Assembly: GCA_036768485.1 (NCBI GenBank)
Contig: JAVLUZ010000255.1
Coordinates: 186,001 to 250,000 of the forward strand
DNA length: 64,000 nucleotides
From: Mermis nigrescens
Taxonomy: Eukaryota; Nematoda; Enoplea; Mermithida; Mermithidae
Direction of reading: 5' to 3'
Shown here one piece after another: positions 1-12,276 of this stretch. The stretch's first letter is position 1. Every line of letters begins with the position of its first letter. The notes beneath the pieces are model-generated. The model did not search any database. It had not been told where the DNA came from and saw only the letters and a list, made by a program, of their open reading frames with translations. Position numbers and translations under genes: made by a program.

Positions 1-1545
1 GCATGCAACTTAGCCCCCACGCCTATGTGAGCCTACATGTAGTTTTTTTCACGTAAGCTTACGCATTTCCAACTAGGCTTGCAAAGCCAATCCTAGTTTA
101 CAATATCTAATTTACCATAGCCACTGCATAGCTAATTTGCTGCTTTTTTTAATCGTTTTTTGGTCCAATAGTTTATTTCAATCTGCAGGCCGCAGAATAT
201 ACTTTGATTTTTCGCATAGCTTGGAGAAAGTCTGATTTTTAACAGATTTTGCGACTTTAGGCGTACACATAGGTAGCTTTTTCCTTCTTCCATCTTTTTA
301 CATGTTTTATATATTTGTGAAAGAGTGTTTGTGTGTTCGGGGTTGGCTCCGGCAGCATAACACTTGGTGAACTAACGTTTTGACCCCAGCTCGACCTATC
401 GGCTGGAAGTGCAGTGGCGACATTTAAATTTCACCAACCCCAAAAATGCATTCTGTACAAGTGAAGCGAGAGGCGTTCCTAAGCTTATGCATGTCTGATT
501 TTGGGACAAGGCCGATAATATGTGCCAAAACGTGCAGGGATATAAGATAGGAGATACCCTCTGATATAACATAAGAGTGATATAAGATATCACGCTATAT
601 ACGACACCCTTTGCTACAAGAACCAAAAAATTTTTAGAAAATCAAAAGTATGGTTTGACCGAAAAATTTTCCAAAACATCTTAAATCATCAAAAATATAG
701 GTTTGATTAACAAAATTTCCAGAACATCCTAAAACATTTAAAATATCATTTTAAGTCAAGAATTTTCAAAACCATTCTGTAACGTCAAAAATATGAATTC
801 GATCAAAAAATGTACAGGGGTGAAGCGGGATGCATCCCTATGCTTAAGCATAGTCAATTTCGGAACATAGCCAATTTTTCGCCAAATTTCTAAAATAGGA
901 ACGAATTCAGTTTACACGATTTTTGGGTTACAGTATTTTTGCTGCTGCGTGCGTTATAACATATGATCGGACATAATATAGCCTACATAATGCTACAAGA
1001 TGGGCAATGCCTTACGGTACAATGATGTTATATAAGATGCCCTGCTGTCTGTGCCATAACATGCAGTGATATAAGATAGGAGATACCCTCTGCTATAACA
1101 TATGAGTGATATAAGATATCACTTGATATATGACACCCTTTGCGACAATAAACAAAAAATTTTTAAAACATCAAATATATAAGTTTGACCAAAAAAATTT
1201 CTAGAACATCCCAAAACATCAAAAATATGATTTTGGCTAAAAAAAATTTAAAACCATTCTGTTACGTCAAAAATATGTATTTGTTCAAAAGAAATGGTTG
1301 ACGAAAAAACATTTTCAAAATAATTCAAAAAATAAATTATGGTGTTTACAAACAATTTTTTAAGAAATATCACAAAGATATCAAAAGTCCAAAAAATAAA
1401 AAATACAAGAGACGTCACAATTCCAAATACCGATCAGGCCTAGTTCAGGCCAAGCCGGGTAGCTCAGCTAGTACTTAATAATCCACAATTTCAATTATTT
1501 TCGCCGGTTTTTTTACATCTGAGCATTTTTTTCAAGTTTGTTTGT
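1..1545 (+). mobile_element. A-family long-TIR element, right half, split by a Helitron
   Basis: Positions 183-302 carry the right arm of the A family, starting near GGCCGCAGAATATACTTTG. The arm resumes at 1472 after the Helitron and ends near 1545. The same sequence, uninterrupted, is at 36463-36650, and bases 40-180 match the inner region at about 36240-36440. The left half lies outside the window. This element forms the upstream flank of gene copy A. Confidence 0.75.
303..1471 (+). mobile_element. Non-autonomous Helitron 1
   Basis: The 5' part (TATATATTTGTGAAAG followed by a TTCGGGGTTGGCTCCGG motif) matches the elements at 14508 and 17126. The 3' end reads GCCGGGTAGCTCAGCTAG followed by T, the CTRR|T ending of Helitrons. 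The usual GC-rich stem before the end is partly decayed here. The interior has repeated units of the type 'ctataagatagg...ataccct' and 'aacatcaaaaatatgg'. There is no Rep/helicase coding, so it is non-autonomous. Comparison with the uninterrupted paralogous site at about 36590-36600 places the insertion between A and T, as expected for Helitrons. Confidence 0.85.
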
Positions 1546-2573
1546 TATCTATCTGATCACTAAATTTTCGATCTAGTCCTTGGTGATTCAACGGTTTGTG
1601 TGACCTCTTGGTAACATAAGGGTTAATACAATGAGAGCAAATCTTACACTTGACTCTTTCTGTTCCTGGATTTAATCACTCTCCTCCCTGTTAAGCGCGA
1701 CCTTACTTATATATGACAAAAACATCTGCTCTACAGACCCAAAGGTCGACTGAGCCCCCTTCTTGACTGGCTAGTGGCTATGCTGTGCATTCGCGATATA
1801 AATCATATTCTGCATTCTAAACATTTGCTCACAATTTGTAATGCCATCGGATTGAGCTTGATTAGAAACTTCAAAAAATTTTACTTGTTCCATCAATCAA
1901 TTTTATACAGATTTTTCAATGTTTCAAATTGTTGAACCTCAGAGCGCCCGGAATTGATGAGCTCCTCATGTCGTATGCTCACAACCATAGGTTCACAGCA
2001 CAATTGGTCTGGCAAGGGGGCTTAGCCGGTCTTCGATCGAAAATGGTAGCTTGTTTGGGCTAAAATGACCTCAAAAAACCAATAAAGAACTAAAATAGCG
2101 TTAATACTTCGTTATTACACAGTTTCTGGTCATATTAAAATATTTTTGAAAATAAATATCAATTTTCGGCTATTTTTTACCCGTCTAAATTTTTCTAGAA
2201 AATTTCTCATGTTTCCAATTTTAGGGGTCTAAATCTCCAAATCATCAATTCTCTTCGCACGTGTGTGTATTTCTGTTCAAAACCTTAAGTGCAAGTTTTT
2301 GTCCTTCTGTGAATGAGGTAAGGAACTAGATAAAAAGAGAAAACAAATCTTAAGACGCCAAGTTTTATCTGAGATATTTTGAATTTTTTCCAAATCAATT
2401 TCCGAGGCTTCTCTTGTCATGCACATCTTTTCAATAGCACGTATGACACGCCCTAATCATTACAGTATATACATGTACAAGGTTACTCTTATCAGTTCAT
2501 GTCTTCATATACAATGTTACTCTTATCACTTCATGTCTTTAAAGATATAAATTACTGTCTCCTTTCGATCAAG
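1546..2573. other. Upstream flank or intron of gene copy A
   Basis: No gene recognised. The stretch is collinear with 36651-37564 in copy B (for example 'gttatctatctgat', 'acttatatatg', 'gcgtgtgtat'), with many small substitutions and indels. It may hold the promoter and first (signal-peptide) exon of the protease gene, but I could not identify either. Confidence 0.5.
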
Positions 2574-2884
2574 TGTTATGCCACCACCAGATTATCGAAA
2601 ACTTGATGCATTTTTCAACTATGCCGACGAATTACAACCTACCCAGGACGTATGCTTTGTCAAAAAGACGGCAGGCTATCATGTTTCAGATCCTATATAT
2701 CTGATGGAAAACGCAATAAACGTTCAACAATGCATCCTTTTGTGCCTTAAGCTTAGTTTGTGTCTGTCGGGTAATTTTCTGCACATTGCCGAATCAAAAG
2801 GCATTTGTACCTTTCATTCGAGCAACCCTTACCAGCTCAATTCGAAGATGTATTCAATTAGCTTCGAGTTTTCTTGCAAGAAAA
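2574..2884 (+). CDS. PAN/apple-like domain exon of protease gene copy A
   Basis: This open exon encodes about 103 residues with a cysteine pattern like PAN/apple domains: DVCF near residue 26, the closely spaced QQC and LLC, then LCL, GIC and a terminal FSC. PAN domains bind proteins or sugars and commonly sit in front of secreted serine protease domains. The exon ends at an AAAA|GTTAGT donor (phase 1) that fits the acceptor at 3900-3901. It starts either at an AG at 2572-2573 or at the ATG at 2578. No signal peptide is visible, so I expect an earlier exon. The copy B counterpart at 37565-37875 keeps the frame and all cysteines with about 16 residue changes, while the noncoding flanks have many indels. 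Without splicing the frame stops at 2887-2889. Domain identity rests on the cysteine pattern and the protease context. Confidence 0.7.
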
Positions 2885-3084
2885 GTTAGTCGATTTCGCC
2901 TTTTAAAATTTTTTTAATCCTATGAATATTCTTATTTTTGTTTTACAGGCAAGTGACAAAAAGGCTTTCTGAATAGAACGATTTCAATTTGTCCTGTTAA
3001 TCGTAAAAACTTGCTATACAAACTTAGATGTTCGACTTCAAATCACAATTTGCTCATCAAATGCACTAAGAGAGAGTTATTTTT

Positions 3085-3360
3085 TAAATATATAATACTA
3101 TTGATAATGATTAAATTAATAATATTTATTATTATTGTTGATATTATTTAATAAATATTAATAATATTAATAATATGAATAATAATAATAATAGTAATAA
3201 CAACAACAGCAGCAACGACAGCAATAACAACAGCAATAATAATAATAATATTAATAAAACTTATAACAATATTTATAATAATAAAATATTTATAATAATC
3301 ATATTATTAATAATAAAAATAATAATAATAAAAATAATGATAATGATCATGATATCGAAA
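3085..3360. repeat. Degenerate (AAT)n microsatellite
   Basis: Interrupted AAT/TAA repeats with AAC, AGC and GAT variants in intron 1 of copy A. The same place in copy B (38085-38400) is also AAT-rich but longer and purer, so the array predates the gene duplication. The apparent poly-Asn reading frame is a by-product. Confidence 0.9.
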
Positions 3361-3901
3361 ACAATAGTCCTTAATAATATGCAAACTAACTTATATTAGG
3401 GGTATAATATTAGTTGTCACAATAACTTCGACAATTATAGAATAATTACAATATTAATTATAAGACTAATTGAAATGCTTGTGTTAGTAGATGGTACTAT
3501 GAATTATAATCGTAAATAGTGAAAATAAAAAGAAAATTAGAAGCTAAAAAAAACCTAAATTGCATGAACAAATAAACAACTGTATAAATAGATAAATTAG
3601 GCATAAACAAACAGATACAGGAAGAAGCCTTGATAAAATAAGCATGAGATAAATCTGCAGAAAAAGATTAGCCGAAATAAATCCAGCATAATACTCTTTC
3701 AGTGAAGCGCCTGCTAATTTGCTTTACAAAAAACAGCAGAGTAATTAATTGAAAATAAGATTAATTATCCGAGTTGACTGTCACGCGCTGGCAAGAGCAT
3801 AGTTTCTAATATTAAGAAAGTTCTATTATTATCCATAATATAAACACTGAAAGTTGTGTTTTGTTTTACATATTCCGCTTATCAATGGCAATACTTTTTA
3901 G

Positions 3902-4188
3902 AGCCGCACATCACAACTCGATTCGTGAACCGATTGCCACCGCCTACAACGTGTGGCGTTGCCATGCGAAAAACGCAAAGAGACAGAGACTTGATTTTGG
4001 TCAAAAATCGTAGAAAAAGAATCGTAGGGGTTTCGAAACCAATTTTTATTCCCAGCCGTGGCACATTTGGGTCCTCGAGAAAGGTGATCATGTCTGCGGA
4101 GCAAGCCTCATTGCAAGGAAGTCGGCTGACAAATCCTCCAGCTGGGCGATCAGTGCGGCTCATTGCTTTGTTACACTGAAGTCACATC
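3902..4188 (+). pseudogene. Trypsin-like protease exon (activation site and His), copy A, frameshifted
   Basis: Homologous to the open exon at 45318-45605. The acceptor is ACTTTTTAG at 3893-3901 and the donor is ATC|GTGAGA at 4189; both are phase 1 and match copy B. The exon encodes a short linker with TTCGVAM, whose Cys probably links propeptide and catalytic domain, then the basic RRKR|IVG activation site, then the core up to the catalytic His in AAHCF (codon 4161-4163). It is 287 nt against 288 in copy B. One base is missing around 4027-4031 in the IVGG codons, which throws the catalytic frame off before the His. Unless this is a sequencing or assembly error, copy A cannot make the protease from this exon. 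The rest of the exon is well conserved, so the loss is recent or the base call is wrong. Confidence 0.8.
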
Positions 4189-7100
4189 GTGAGATGTAAA
4201 GCAATATTTTAAATTTTTTAATTAATTTGTCTACTAATTTAAGGGAGATTACGCCGCAGACAAAAGCTCAAAATGCCTTAAAAGGTAATTTTGGGGCTGG
4301 CGTGAGTCTCTCTAAAAATTGTTGATCCGTGAAAGACATTATTCAATTAAAAATGATTTCAAAATTACAGATACCAAATTTTGCTTGATGGGTCTTTTTA
4401 GATTATATCCAACGTTTACAACACTTTTTGCGTAATAACATTTTCATGTGCTGAAAAATACGATAATTAAAAGTAGAACAAACTAGTGACAAAAGTGCCT
4501 CAATGAAACAAAAACAAATGTACATGGAAACACGTATTATTAAAAAAACATGTGTAGTTGACCGGATAAAATCACAGATGCATAAAAATTAGGTAACAAA
4601 TTAGACATCCTCTGATCACTGCAAAAATTAAAGTATATCCTGAGGCCCATGGGCGTAGTGTGGCGGAGTTGGAGGGAAGCAGCCCCTCTTAGCCCAATAT
4701 TAATTTTGAAGCAGTGTAATTGTAGGATCATAAAAAATAGCATAAGAATAATACGTTCAAGCAGGACCGTATTCAAGGGGAAGGCGGGAGAGGCAGCCGC
4801 CCCTTGACCGAAAAAAATTTTAAAAGTAATATAATGCATGAACAGATTTAAATTCGCGTGTATTTGTCGTCAAATCTTCAGATTTCCAGCGTTTGCGCCA
4901 GACATGAAGTATTCTCCATACGTTTGACTCAAACGCGGCCAAAAAAAGATACTTTTATAGCGGCGTTTGAGTAAGAGAAAATTTTTTTCCGAAAACCTAG
5001 AATTTTATGATCTTAATAATCACAGCATGTCGAAAAATGCGGTTTTTACGAGCTATCCCGACAAATATCCTGAGATATAAATCAATTTATGGTGGGTCTC
5101 CCTCTTGGCCGGATCCAGGATACAGGCCTGCATTCATGTATCAAATTATTGCGATTTGCAAAATGTTGATAGCCTGAAAAATGCAATATTGATAAGGAAA
5201 GATACAATTGAAAAATTGTCTTGATCCACGATATGCGATGACTATGATAAAAAATAAATCTTTTTTTGCCACAGGCCTGTAAACCGTGTATATGTGTACA
5301 AATGGAGTGTCCCAAAATTTAAATATGGTGCATGTGCCAGGGCATTCAAAAATGCTTTAAAGTCGGCTTTTTAGTCCTTAAATTACAATGAAAATTTTTG
5401 AAATTCAACACTCTTGAGCGACCCAGACTAAATTTGATTTTCATTAAATTACTGAATTTCAGACTTAATACTACATAATCAGTATGTGTAATGAAAATTG
5501 ATAAATCTCATTCGTAGTGCTGGATGATACGGAAAAATTTTTAAGAGAGATTGAGCATCACAACGCTCTGGAAATAGAGAAACTTTTCAAAGTAAGCTCT
5601 ATACAACCACGAACTGTAGAGAAGAGATCATAAACTGATTTAACAAAAAATATTCAAAAAAATTAAAATCTAGACGTAAATTTAATTTTTAGTATGGAAC
5701 CTCACATTTCAACCGAGCGTTTTGAACGTTTAAGTGCGATTCATCATCATGGTGTTTTGTCACGTACGGTGATGTAAAGTTTTATTGATGAGTAATAGTA
5801 CATTTGCAGTCCATAGTTAAAATTCATTCATTTACTTATCATGACTGAAAACTTCCCGATAAAGACAATAAATCGAAATGCGACCTGAATGTGCATTTTG
5901 AACCCCCAGCTTTTTTTACATTCTTTACATGACCGCTCTTAGAATAAATCACATTTTGAAAAATTGGATTTGAGAATATTTGTCTACGTCAAAAAAGCCA
6001 GACAGGCCGAAAGTCGGATAACATATTGGAGAAGGAAATGCGCATTTTTTCGCAGTGATATCATCAAAACAGTAAGATGAGAAAATAGGTTTTTGTACAG
6101 AAACGTAGCAGTTTGTTTCTTTGAAATGTATATTAGCATCCCCTGTTTGTCTATAATGCACATTAAATCTACTTTTTCTTCTCTTTGCATGGACGTTCAC
6201 ATTCTTGTAGGTTAAATTTTAGCGGTACTTTTATAGCCTAAGAATTATGGATTTGCGTCAAAAACATCATTTTTGGCGTTTCTGACGATGCTCTATCTTT
6301 CTAGAGTATAAAGACATAAAAACTTCTTGTAAAAAATCAAAGAATCGACTAAATTTAACAAAAGTATGTGAAAACATGAATATATGGCAAAAGCGCCGAA
6401 GATTCGACACTTTCGAGCAAGTTGATGGCTAAAAAGGATTAAAAAGCACTTTTTCTACGGTTATAGTAAAATTTTGGAAACGTTCGAAAAATCGCTCATT
6501 CTAGACGAGGGAATTTCTACAGGGGTTTAATATTTTTCTCGGGGAGGGGAGCAAACCCTGCTCAATCCCAAACATCCCAACATTATGTATAATGTTCACC
6601 TGATGCCTATCATATTGCATTAACGTTACACTCTTATTGTCAGTCGTAAAAAATCATTTACTTTAAAAATAGAATACTTACATCTAGAAAGAGCTTCAAA
6701 ATCACAAACTAAAACTAATGATTGTCGGAGTGTATAACAGATGTAGTTACGCTAGAAGAGCGTTCTGGCATAACAATGCTGGAGAATAAAACATCTTGGT
6801 GAACAGAGGATTAAGGCGACCGTGATTTTCGAATATCAGTAATAACAAATTCTCAAATTTTCCCAGCGTTTTGCGCTGTATATCACATATTCATTTAATT
6901 CATTTACAATATTTACGGCCTCGTTTTTTTCGCAATTTTTTGATGCCAATAGATAGTACTCGATGAGAAACGTCGAAAAATTGTGTTTTTTCCGCCATAC
7001 CACCATTTTTGAGGCCATTTTTTGTCCTTCAAAAAATCCTGCAAGCCCCAGAATTTTCTTGCTGCCCACGTATGGTGTACAGGCGTTAAAGATACTCCGT

Positions 7101-7331
7101 TACATTATACATACACACGTTTATGCGCTACATATATAATTTCACAAAGTTCCAATTAGGTGAAGTTATTGCATTTTTGCATTCAGAATCGCAGTTTTGT
7201 GCGCATCATGTAATACTGTAATTTTAGTTTTTGAATAAAGTATTTTGGCATAACATGTGGCTTATAATTTTTCAATCATATATTTTTAATAGTAATATTC
7301 AATGTTTTCATCAATAATTAGTCAAAAACAG
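4189..7331. other. Intron 2 of copy A
   Basis: Noncoding. Collinear with copy B at 45606-48727 and 58840-59800, but without copy B's piggyBac-type element, chimeric insertion and Polinton. Two short stretches (about 4650-4700 and 4765-4805) with 'gcagcccctc'/'gcagccgcccc' resemble decayed DNA-transposon ends. No RNA gene or open exon was recognised. Confidence 0.7.
6915..7070. repeat. Dispersed repeat 'G', copy 1
   Basis: Shares the phrase 'gatagtactcgatgagaaacg' and a closing 'gcccacgtatgg' with 33585-33741 and 42895-43040. Probably an end of a DNA transposon. No coding potential seen. Confidence 0.65.
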
Positions 7332-7725
7332 TTGATTGCAGAGCGCCTAGGCTTAAAGACTACACCTTTGTATTGGGCGTCCAGGACAAGCGAGTGTTTA
7401 CTCCTCACATAATCACAAGAATGGCGAAGAGGATTATTTGGCCTGCAAAATTTGTCAATAAACCCGAAATAAACGACATAGCTTTGATCGAATTTACTGA
7501 AGAAATAACGTTCACTATGTACATTTTGCCGATTTGTTTGCCACAATTTGGGCTTGACTATGACCGTTACTTGAATTTGTCGGCATGCTACATCTGCGGA
7601 TATGGGTACACAAAAGGTACTCACAGTTCGCGTTACCTTCAGATAGATGAGCATGTGATGGACGAGCACGATAAGGCATTGGGCGTTTTCTTATCAGGAC
7701 TAAGGAAAAGCATAATTATTTACAC
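7332..7725 (+). CDS. Trypsin-like protease exon (catalytic Asp), copy A
   Basis: The acceptor CAAAAACAG ends at 7331 and the exon begins in phase 1, matching the phase-1 donor at 4189. The frame encodes DCRAPRLKDYTFVLGVQDK, then NDIALIEFTEEITFT with the catalytic Asp at 7474-7476, then ILPICLPQF and a CYICGYGYT block equal to the usual C-x-V-x-G-W-G, then RYLQ. This is the middle part of an S1 peptidase. The 3' border is uncertain: a phase-0 GT at 7655 (GAGCAT|GTGATG) is one candidate, and otherwise coding runs toward 7725. A hAT-like repeat with a TIR-type end (CACTGGTGGATCTAGG) begins at about 7731 and may have removed the original donor. The frame is open throughout. The copy B equivalent should lie just past the window end. 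Confidence 0.75.
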
Positions 7726-7730
7726 TGGTG

Positions 7731-8720
7731 GATCTAGGATTTCCCTAAAGGGGTGGGGCGGTATCGGAACTTTTCCAAAAAATAGTCGAAAATAGGTCAA
7801 AAAATTGCTCCTAACGCGCGAAATAGCGTTTTTTCGGTGTTTTACATTGTATACTTTTGCATAAAATTACTTTTGACGCAACATTGTTTCAAAATTTTAA
7901 AATTTTCGACAATTTTGTGCGAAAAAATCATTAATTTTCTTTTACATCAATAAAAATATGGCGAGATGCGCCGAAAAATTTGTGAAATTGAGGCGGATAG
8001 ACGTCTAGAAGCAGTGTTTTTGTTGTAAAAGGTCTCTTTCTTCAAGTACATAGATCGTCCATAAAAGTCTTTGTACATTTTGTAAACACAAATTTGTAGG
8101 TAATATAATATGGTACAGTAGCGATTTTCGTGTGGTAAAAACAGAGTTGTTCGACTGTTGGTAGTGTATTTTAGCCAATTTCTGGGTCTTTGAGGGTAAA
8201 AATCATTAAGAATCGTCGTAAAACGGCGCGAAGCGCCGAAAAAGCGGATATTTTTCCTATCTGAAATGCGATTTCTGCGATTATAAAGATATATAGAACA
8301 CACAACTACTCTTTTCGGCGCTAAGCACCGAAACGTTTTTTCGAACTTTCGCAATTTTTGTCTTCCTAACAATATTTGTACATGTACAAAGTCGGTTCCA
8401 AAAATTGGGAAAATCTTCGTATATTGGGAAAAATCTTGGCCAAATACAAAAGAACCGTGTCTAGAAGCATGATTAAGTGCCTGATTTCCTGTATTTATAA
8501 CATTTGATGCGAAACATCGAAATTTTCAATTGAAAAAAAGAAAACTATGCAAGAATAGCTGTTTCTGCAGTTAAAATTGGTTTGAAACCTACATGGACAT
8601 ATAATGGCTCCCAGGTTGCCAAGAAAGTAAATAAATGTCATTAATAGGTATCATCCGGCTCGAAGCGCCGGAAAAATTTGAAAATTTATGGTCACTGACG
8701 CCAAAAATCATTGCAAATGC
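7731..8720 (+). mobile_element. hAT-like repeat with GGCGC...GCGCC palindromes
   Basis: Begins with CACTGGTGGATCTAGG, the TIR type of the element at 41517-41713. The interior has several hairpin motifs of the form GGCGCgaaGCGCC and a TTTGTACATGTACAAAG palindrome near 8378. It matches the reverse complement of 25740-26340 and, further left, of 40740-41240. It seems to be several related fragments fused together. The right end is not defined, and no transposase frame was seen. Confidence 0.6.
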
Positions 8721-8999
8721 ATGTTGGGAGGACGGAGCGGCCGACCCCGTAATAAAAGCATGCGTTGATGGCAGCTTGAATATCGGTTATTGCAATATAT
8801 TATGAAGTTTACTGATATTTTATGGTTCAGAGGTAAATGAATATAAATGTATCAGTAAAAAGTGTATTAAACGGAAAAGAAATATCGGTCGAGAATATGT
8901 GATTACTTGAACAAAATATCATAGCGAATATAATTTTACTAGCAAAGAAAAATGTTTCGGTGGAAAAAAGGACATATACACTTGGAGTAGCACAGCTCT

Positions 9000-10628
9000 A
9001 AAATTTTTTTTATTATAAACTTTACACAACAATTAGTTGTAACGGCAAAATAAAGTCAGATTCTTAATCCTGGCCTTGCGAAACATGTTCTGAAAAATTC
9101 ACCTTTTGCGACGCTCTGGGTGTAATATAAATTTGTATTGTAAAGTTTACTCATCAAAAATAAATGAATACTGTATACTTTACACAACAACCAAGTGTAG
9201 AGAAAACTAATATTAAGAATCGTAATTCTAACATTACGTAAACATTTTGAAAAAACATTGGGCTCCTGCAATGCTCTAGAATTGAAGTTAATTTTCAGTG
9301 TAAACTTTATATTACTATCGAGTGTAAGGAAGATTCTAGTTGGATTCGTAATTCTGACATTACTCTGATATTGCAATCATTATTTATAGAAAAATTAACT
9401 CTCCATAATGGTCTGAGGACAAATAAATATTTGAAGTAAACACATAACACCACTCTTGAGTATTAAATAAACGTGCCCGACTGACGTATGCCCTTTAAAC
9501 CCTAATACAGTTTTAGACTTGTGACAATGTTAAGACTCTTAATCGGAGAAGTTAGCAGAAAATAATGAGTCAGAAATACGTTTGATACTCTTGATTTTTC
9601 ACTTCTAACCTGCCAAAAAGCTTAAGATTGATGTAAATTACCACAATTTTCTGTAACGTGTACCTTATAGAAAGATTCGACTTATCCCGACTTCTGAATG
9701 GAGTGAAAGTCGAACAAAAAAAGGAACAAAAACGTATTATTCCACCATCCATCAGTGTTAAGTAAAGAAATTCGATTTGAGCTGGTTTGTAGCATTCGAC
9801 TCGTGAGTACGTTTGTATATGAAAACATTGTGTTCCACATCCGATTTGAGATATTGACAAATCCAAAAACGTAAAAAAACGTGTTTTTTTATTAAATGTG
9901 ACACACGTGATTTCGAACTTTACACCTCTATGAGTAACTCAATATCTACTTTGTTTAACGCGGTTTGCTGCGACTTGTAGCCCCTAGAACTTATTTTATT
10001 TTTATTTCAATTAATTTATCGTAACATATAATCGGAAGACTAAAGCGAATAAACCTTAACACCTGCCTTTTAAAGTACGCACTAGAGTGTTAACTTTAAA
10101 CCCTTAGATCTTACTCCGTATTGAGTGCAAAAAATTTGCTGGTAAGCCGAAAGTTGCCCTCGAGTCGTGGGACATTCCTGCTGGAAATAATTTCTTGGAA
10201 TCATAACCGTAGTTGTCTACATACAAAAAATTGGTCAAAATATGTTTTTTCACCATCAGATTCTTTGCACTCTTTACACTGCCACTCTAAAAATGGGTAA
10301 CTTTAAAAAAATAAAAAAGTGATTAATAGCGTAGTCAATTGTATACATTTAAAAAAATCAGACTACGCATTATGCAAAACTGAGTTCGAGAAGTCTTGTG
10401 ACCGGCCGAAATTTAAAAAAAATATGTTATAATGTTACAGTGAAAGTTTACACGCTCTTCGCACACAGGGTAGAATTGTTGAAAAAATGAAATATGGCTT
10501 CATCGAATTTTTTTAATCATTTATCTTTTAAAATAACCGCACAATACAGAAGTGACCTATAGTCGTCAGGGGGTAGTCACTTTTTAGGAAGGTCAAGTAT
10601 ATTATAGGTACGCGCTCGCGCTACCTAT
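9000..10628 (-). mobile_element. T-family repeat, copy T1 (reverse orientation)
   Basis: Dense in 'gtgtaaagtttacac'-type phrases and 'attacgaatctgac' blocks, repeated with variation. It ends at a short palindrome of form GGTACGCGC...GCGCTACC (10608-10626) after 'caagtatattata'. The same end opens copies T6 (38691) and T7 (59992) in the other orientation. No protein coding recognised. Superfamily unknown; it behaves like a non-autonomous element with internal repeats. Confidence 0.65.
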
Positions 10629-12276
10629 GAAATGCACTATCGCACTACCTATGATTTAGGGAAATTACCCATTTCTAAATGCTTCTACTGGTTATCCGTA
10701 CCTTTGAGGGATTGGGAATTGAGGAAGGGTAAGTATCAAGAAGATTACCTAACAAAAAATTGACATTTGCTTATAGACGGTTGAAAAAGTGCGTTCATTT
10801 CACTTATTCCAATGCCTTAGTCTTTCAAACTGACCTTCATTGAAAGTTCTTGTATTTTACAAGTACAGTCGCAAGTAATTATAGAAACTAAAATATTTGT
10901 TAGAAAATGAAAATAAATAAATTAGTTGTCAATAAAAGATAAAAATAATAACGAAATAAATATAAAACAATTATAACATACGACTTAAATTGTACAGATA
11001 AAAAATTTAAAATATCGAAGTATCAGCAATAAGTGAGTCATATTGCGAAAATGTAACCTCTTGAGGGATATATATCCCTTTTATGCAACCATTATCCTAG
11101 ATCCAACTGATTAATTAATATACAGAACACTAATTCTTTGATTATCTGCATTATTTTTCCTTTAAGACCGTTTTCCCTTTAAACATGATCAAAAGTCTGA
11201 CAAACCCAACAGAATGCATTGCGCAAGATCGGCAGCAACGAGAGACTACAATTCCGATTTAATAATACGCGAAAAATCGCGTCAAATTGATTACCGTGGC
11301 TTCAGTGAGGTAAAGTCATTTTGAAGGTACTCCATTCATAAGAAGTATATCTTATAGTAAAATAAACATGAATATATTAATGTAAATAAATATGTATTAA
11401 TTGAATATCTACATCGTTGACAGTCCGGAGGGAGGTCACTCAGACTAAAATTCCACTGACTGACAGTTTTTGTCAATTTTATGCCGTTTTGCTAGAAAAT
11501 TGTGATTTTTTGTTTGCAAGCATTAATTTATTTTTTTCCAAAACCGTTTTTTGTTTTGTTATTTTGGGAGTCTAGGTAGACCCGATGAACTGTCTTTCTT
11601 ACAGGGGCACGCCTGGTGAGAGCAACCAACCGAGCTTTGTGAAAGGGCTAGACTGTGTCAATTATCATTTCAACTTTATTTATGTACATCGTTTGTTATG
11701 CCAAGGCTCCGGATGAAGCGCTTTATTTTGAAAATTTAGCATATTTTCGGGCTTATCTCACGAAAAAGATGATAATTGAGCGTTCTAATTATTGACTCAT
11801 CTAAAATTGGCGAAACTTTTTATAATCTCATTATATTCATCTTAAGCCTTTGATTATAAGTCGGGAGTATCACATATAATAGCACAAACAGATACAGACC
11901 AGTGATATTTGCTATATTAAATCAAACGATGGTGTTTTGAATCATGCAAAGCATTTTTCTTGATGAACAAAGACTTTACTGTACCACGAAAAATTTGATG
12001 TTCTGCGCCAAAGTAAGTAGCTGTCACTTATATTTGCGAAATTAGGTAAAAATCAAAAATTTTCTGCAAAAGTGTTTGGATAATGATCAAAAACGTGTAT
12101 CGACTAACATTAACAGAATAGCGTCCATAAAAGTTTTTAATGCCATTCTAGCTAAAAAAGGCAATCTGGATGGTCCATTAGACTGGCATCCAGAGTTATA
12201 AAATGTCTCGTGACACCCATACTATTTTTTTTTGAATTTTCACTTTTTTTTGCATTCTCATGAATACACATCAAAG
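10629..12276. other. Intron 3 of copy A, unannotated
   Basis: Noncoding AT-rich sequence between the Asp and Ser exons. I see no recognisable gene, RNA or clear repeat apart from 'ctacctatg' repeats at 10621-10652 next to the T1 end. Confidence 0.5.

Noticed and set aside
3856..4179. A 107-codon protein in the open frame over the copy A activation exon
   Set aside because: After the 1-nt deletion this frame no longer matches a protease; alignment with copy B shows it is a frameshift product.
7373..7795. A single 140-codon gene covering the Asp exon and beyond
   Set aside because: The part after about 7730 is the end of a hAT-like element, and the start lacks any protein start signal; the splice acceptor at 7331 explains it better.
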